A stretch of DNA of 17,698 nt from an uncultured Bacillota bacterium (GTDB taxonomy: Bacteria > Bacillota > Clostridia > Caldicoprobacterales > UBA3941). Location of the stretch: positions 1 to 17,698 of the forward strand of contig CALGOY010000133.1 in the NCBI GenBank assembly GCA_937960725.1, read 5' to 3'. A program made the translations under genes and the position numbers. The notes under the pieces are model-generated. The model was not told the DNA's origin and ran no database searches. It worked only from the letters and a program-made list of their open reading frames with translations. Shown one piece after another: positions 15,301 to 17,698 of the stretch (its first letter is position 1; each line of letters begins with the position of its first letter).

Positions 15301-15984
15301 CTATACAGTAAAGTCAAGCAATTCGATTATGTTTAAGGTTACGAACATCTTTACTAGGTCCTCAACAGTTTTCTTATTAAATTTTTGCAAAATATATTTT
15401 ATAGTTTTTTCAAGGGTTTGTATGTCAATTTTACGGCTTTGAGAAATCTGTTCTAGACTTTTCCCTTCTATCAACAGCCTTATGATCTCTAATTCCGAAG
15501 GTCTTAATTGAGATACTACGGTGAGGGTGTACATGAGGCTGTCTTGTACTCCGTCGGGGTGGACGGTCCGCTGGTAGTATTTTTCTGTAATGCTCTGATG
15601 TTTGGGGTGATCTAATCTATCCACTTCCTTTATAATTTTTATAATTTCACTAGCGCTAGCTTCTTTGAGGATATAGTCTACAATCCCAGCTTTAGCTGCA
15701 GTTTGGATTAAATTGCTTTCTTCTTTTTCGATTAGAAGTATAATTTTAATATGGGGAAAACGATGTAGGAGAACTTTTGATGCGTGGATGCCGGCTCCAG
15801 GGGTCTCCATATCACAATCCATTAGTATAATATCTGGCTGGAGGAGGGCTCCTTCTAGCACTGCCTCGTACCCCGACGAGGCAGTAGCTAAAATTTCAAA
15901 ATCAGTGAAAGGTGAAAGGATTTTTAAAAAACTTCTAATAACTTCGTAGTCATCCTCAACAAGCAATATACCAGTCCGTGCCAT
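15301..15984 (-). CDS. Orphan response regulator, REC plus LuxR/NarL-type HTH
   Basis: This 227-residue cytosolic protein has a receiver domain (about 4-122) and a C-terminal LuxR/NarL-like helix-turn-helix (about 158-222; LRPSELEIIRLLIEGKSLEQ, then TLEKTIKYILQKF). The acidic pocket (Glu 10, Asp 11, Asp 12), the phospho-acceptor Asp 56 (ILMDCDM) and the conserved Lys 107 (YILKEAS) are present. The switch Thr/Ser expected near residue 85 is replaced by Ile (KIILLIEKEES), so phosphorylation output may be altered. The recognition helix also diverges from typical NarL. No histidine kinase is adjacent, so its partner is unknown. The ATG at 15984 has AAGGAG (plus-strand 15992-15997) 7 bp upstream. 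The gene has its own promoter and terminator and is divergent from the riboswitch-ATPase unit; control of that unit is possible but unproven. Confidence 0.85.
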   Translation of the reverse strand: MARTGILLVEDDYEVIRSFLKILSPFTDFEILATASSGYEAVLEGALLQPDIILMDCDMETPGAGIHASKVLLHRFPHIKIILLIEKEESNLIQTAAKAGIVDYILKEASASEIIKIIKEVDRLDHPKHQSITEKYYQRTVHPDGVQDSLMYTLTVVSQLRPSELEIIRLLIEGKSLEQISQSRKIDIQTLEKTIKYILQKFNKKTVEDLVKMFVTLNIIELLDFTV

Positions 15985-16019
15985 AGCAAAACTCCTTGAA
16001 ACAGTATATTATTAATGTC

Positions 16020-16048
16020 ATAATATGATACATTGTCCTTTTCGTCAA
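16020..16048 (-). promoter_or_regulatory. Sigma-A promoter of the response regulator gene
   Basis: On the minus strand TTGACG (plus-strand 16043-16048) is followed, after exactly 17 bp, by TATTAT (plus-strand 16020-16025). It lies about 35 bp upstream of the start codon. Confidence 0.75.
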
Positions 16049-16093
16049 TGCTTTTTTAGTCCTAAAATAGGGAAATTTTTAAAATTATGCATC

Positions 16094-16122
16094 TTGACAA
16101 AAACAAAAAATTCATATACCAT
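16094..16122 (+). promoter_or_regulatory. Promoter of the riboswitch-ATPase transcript
   Basis: A perfect TTGACA (16094-16099) is followed at 17 bp by TACCAT (16117-16122, four of six consensus bases). The predicted transcript start near 16129 coincides with the first base of the riboswitch P1 stem. Confidence 0.65.
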
Positions 16123-16129
16123 AATTTGT

Positions 16130-16233
16130 ATAAAGGGGAGTAATCCGTTGCCCTAGGGCAATAAATCCGGTCGTCAATTCGGTTGGTATAACCCGGCCGG
16201 ATTCAGACTGATGTCTGAGGATGAGACCTTTAT
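16130..16233 (+). ncRNA. yybP-ykoY (manganese) riboswitch aptamer
   Basis: The leader carries the conserved boxes of this class: AAAGGGGAGTA at the 5' side (16132-16142), the GTCGTCAATTCGG box (16170-16182), and the 3' side GATGAGACCTTT (16220-16231). P1 is formed by ATAAAGG (16130-16136) and CCTTTAT (16227-16233). Internal hairpins are visible: TTGCC-CTAG-GGCAA (16148-16161), an ATCCGG/CCGGAT stem (from 16165 to about 16202), and TCAGAC-TGAT-GTCTGA (16203-16218). This class senses Mn2+ and usually turns expression on. The downstream cation ATPase gene fits that role. The P1 3' strand is shared with the following terminator, so ligand-stabilised P1 would prevent termination. Confidence 0.92.
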
Positions 16234-16269
16234 TTGACAGTCACTGTCAAATAAAGGTCTTTTGTTTTG
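16224..16269 (+). terminator. Riboswitch-controlled intrinsic terminator
   Basis: A perfect 17-bp stem (16224-16240 with 16244-16260) with a TCA loop is followed by TTTGTTTTG. Its 5' arm contains the CCTTTAT that also forms the aptamer P1, so the two structures exclude each other. Without Mn2+ the hairpin should stop transcription before the ATPase gene. Confidence 0.93.
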
Positions 16270-16352
16270 TTTGGGAATTTTATAAGCTGGGCAAAGGAAA
16301 TACTATATTAGATAAATTATATGTATAAAAGTTGGAAAGGAGAAGACTGTCA

Positions 16353-17698
16353 ATGGAAAAGATAGTCTGGCATGTAAAATCTGAAAAGGAAGTCGAAGAA
16401 ATACTTTCCACTTCTTTAGAAGAAGGTTTAAGCAGCAACGAGGCCCTACAGCGGCTAGAAAAGTATGGCCCTAATGAGCTAGAGCAAAAGGGGCGCAAAT
16501 CGGTTTGGGCTATGTTTATCGAGCAATTTAAAGACTTTATGATTATTATACTGATTGTTGCAGCTGTAATATCAGGGATACTAGGAGAAGTGGCGGACGC
16601 GGCCATAATATTAGCTATTGTTATTCTTAACGCCATTTTGGGGGTGGTACAGGAGAATAAAGCAGAGGAGTCTTTGGAAGCTTTAAAGAAGATGTCTGCC
16701 CCTAGTGCCAAGGTCCATAGAGATGGAAGGCCAAATGTTATTTCCTCTACTGAGCTGGTTCCAGGGGATATAGTAATACTGGAAACAGGAGATCTTGTTC
16801 CCGCCGATATTAGGCTAGTTGAGACTTCGAATTTAAAGATTCAGGAGGCTGCCCTTACGGGAGAATCAGTGCCGGTGGATAAAGATAGTCGGGTGCTGGA
16901 AGATGAGGATGTTCCCCTAGGAGATAGGGTAAATATGGCCTATTCAGGCAGTATAGTTACATACGGCAGGGGCAAGGGAATTGTAGTTGAAACAGGAATG
17001 TCTACCCAGATGGGTCAAATTGCTGAGATGATTCAAACAGAAGAAGGAGTAAAAACTCCCTTGCAAAAACGACTTGATGTGCTAGGCAAAACCCTTGGCG
17101 TAGCTGCTTTGGCGATATGTGCTGTTATATTTTTAGTTGGTATCTTGTACGGCAAGGACGTATTCACCATGTTCCTCACCTCAGTAAGCCTTGCGGTAGC
17201 TGCTATACCAGAAGGCTTGCCTGCGATCGTCACTATTGTCCTTGCTATAGGAGTTCAGAGAATGGCAAAGCGCAATGCTATTATAAGGAGGCTGCCGGCG
17301 GTAGAAACCTTGGGCAGTGCCACGGTGATTTGTTCGGATAAGACAGGAACCCTTACCCAAAACAAAATGACAGTAAAAAAGCTATATTTAAACGGCCAAT
17401 ATTTGGATGTAGAAAATTTAAGATTAGATCAAGCGGATAATGACGGGCTGGAAATTTTACTGGATATAGGAATCCTATGTAACGATTCTCAGGTGAGGGA
17501 GGATGAAGAAGGGGAGCATAAGACTATCGGGGATCCAACGGAGACGGCCTTAGTGGATTTAGGATTAAAGTTAGGAATTGATAAGAGAAGCTTAGATGAT
17601 AAATCCCCAACGCTTGATGAAAAACCCTTTGATTCAGATAGAACACTGATGACCACTGTTCATGAGATCGATGGGGAAATAAGAGCATATACAAAGGG
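16353..17698 (+). CDS. P2A-type cation-transporting ATPase (probable Mn2+/Ca2+ efflux), 3' end cut by window edge
   Basis: This membrane ATPase uses a phospho-aspartate cycle to pump divalent cations; 448 codons are present of a family length near 900. The N-terminal cation-ATPase domain (about 1-70; LQRLEKYGPNEL) precedes the first membrane pair (about 60-105). The actuator domain carries LTGES (about 168-172). The fourth membrane segment has PEGLPA (286-291), typical of the SERCA-like P2A group, and the phosphorylation motif DKTGTLT starts at Asp 329. The nucleotide-binding domain begins and continues past the window. The ATG at 16353 has AGGAG (16338-16342) 10 bp upstream. The Mn2+ riboswitch in the leader points to manganese export, as for YoaB of Lactococcus lactis, but the motifs alone would equally fit Ca2+. 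Confidence 0.93.
   Translation, partial: MEKIVWHVKSEKEVEEILSTSLEEGLSSNEALQRLEKYGPNELEQKGRKSVWAMFIEQFKDFMIIILIVAAVISGILGEVADAAIILAIVILNAILGVVQENKAEESLEALKKMSAPSAKVHRDGRPNVISSTELVPGDIVILETGDLVPADIRLVETSNLKIQEAALTGESVPVDKDSRVLEDEDVPLGDRVNMAYSGSIVTYGRGKGIVVETGMSTQMGQIAEMIQTEEGVKTPLQKRLDVLGKTLGVAALAICAVIFLVGILYGKDVFTMFLTSVSLAVAAIPEGLPAIVTIVLAIGVQRMAKRNAIIRRLPAVETLGSATVICSDKTGTLTQNKMTVKKLYLNGQYLDVENLRLDQADNDGLEILLDIGILCNDSQVREDEEGEHKTIGDPTETALVDLGLKLGIDKRSLDDKSPTLDEKPFDSDRTLMTTVHEIDGEIRAYTK

Noticed and set aside
1..17698. Mobile elements, CRISPR arrays, toxin-antitoxin or defence genes
   Set aside because: I found no transposase, terminal repeats, direct-repeat array or accessory-type gene. All genes belong to chromosomal core families with normal spacing.

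Overview
This window reads as a piece of core chromosome from a low-GC Firmicute, most likely a member of the Clostridia in the broad sense. The grounds are the AGGAGG-type ribosome binding sites, frequent TTG and GTG starts, A/T-rich sigma-A promoters, a DUF421/DUF4363 pair, a Gram-positive SOS box, a Bacillus-type ARG box and a yybP-ykoY riboswitch. I cannot name the genus. I see no insertion sequence, prophage, CRISPR array, rRNA or tRNA, and no sign of a defence or other exotic island.

Layout: (1) Positions 1-831, minus: the 5' part of argC (arginine biosynthesis), cut by the window edge, with a promoter overlapped by an ARG box. (2) 1147-2262, plus: an orphan MsmX/UgpC-type sugar ABC ATPase ending at a strong terminator. 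(3) 2465-6380, plus: a tightly packed unit of a CdaR/PucR-type regulator, ftsE, ftsX and a secreted coiled-coil M23 peptidase, closed by a terminator. (4) 6586-9054, plus: a CtpA/CtpB-like S41 protease and a multi-pass PDZ membrane protein that resembles MinJ by architecture and position. (5) 9215-14055, plus: uvrB-uvrA behind a promoter with an SOS box over its -35. (6) 14061-15122, minus: DUF421 (YetF-like) and DUF4363 membrane proteins, converging on uvrA with only 5 bp between stop codons. (7) 15301-15984, minus: an orphan NarL-type response regulator with its own promoter and terminator. (8) 16094-17698, plus: a promoter, a yybP-ykoY manganese riboswitch with an overlapping terminator, and the first 448 codons of a P2A-type cation ATPase, cut by the window edge.

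How the parts work together: blocks 3 and 4 form a cell-envelope and division neighbourhood. FtsE and FtsX are expected to gate the M23 hydrolase across the membrane; the S41 protease and PDZ protein follow as in the Bacillus subtilis ftsEX-ctpB-minJ region. uvrBA is the DNA-damage module. The riboswitch and P-type ATPase form a self-contained manganese-sensing efflux module. The most noteworthy points are this riboswitch, the regulator fused by overlap to ftsE, the MinJ-like synteny, and a response regulator lacking the usual switch Thr/Ser. The gene families are all known; I did not find a convincing undescribed system.
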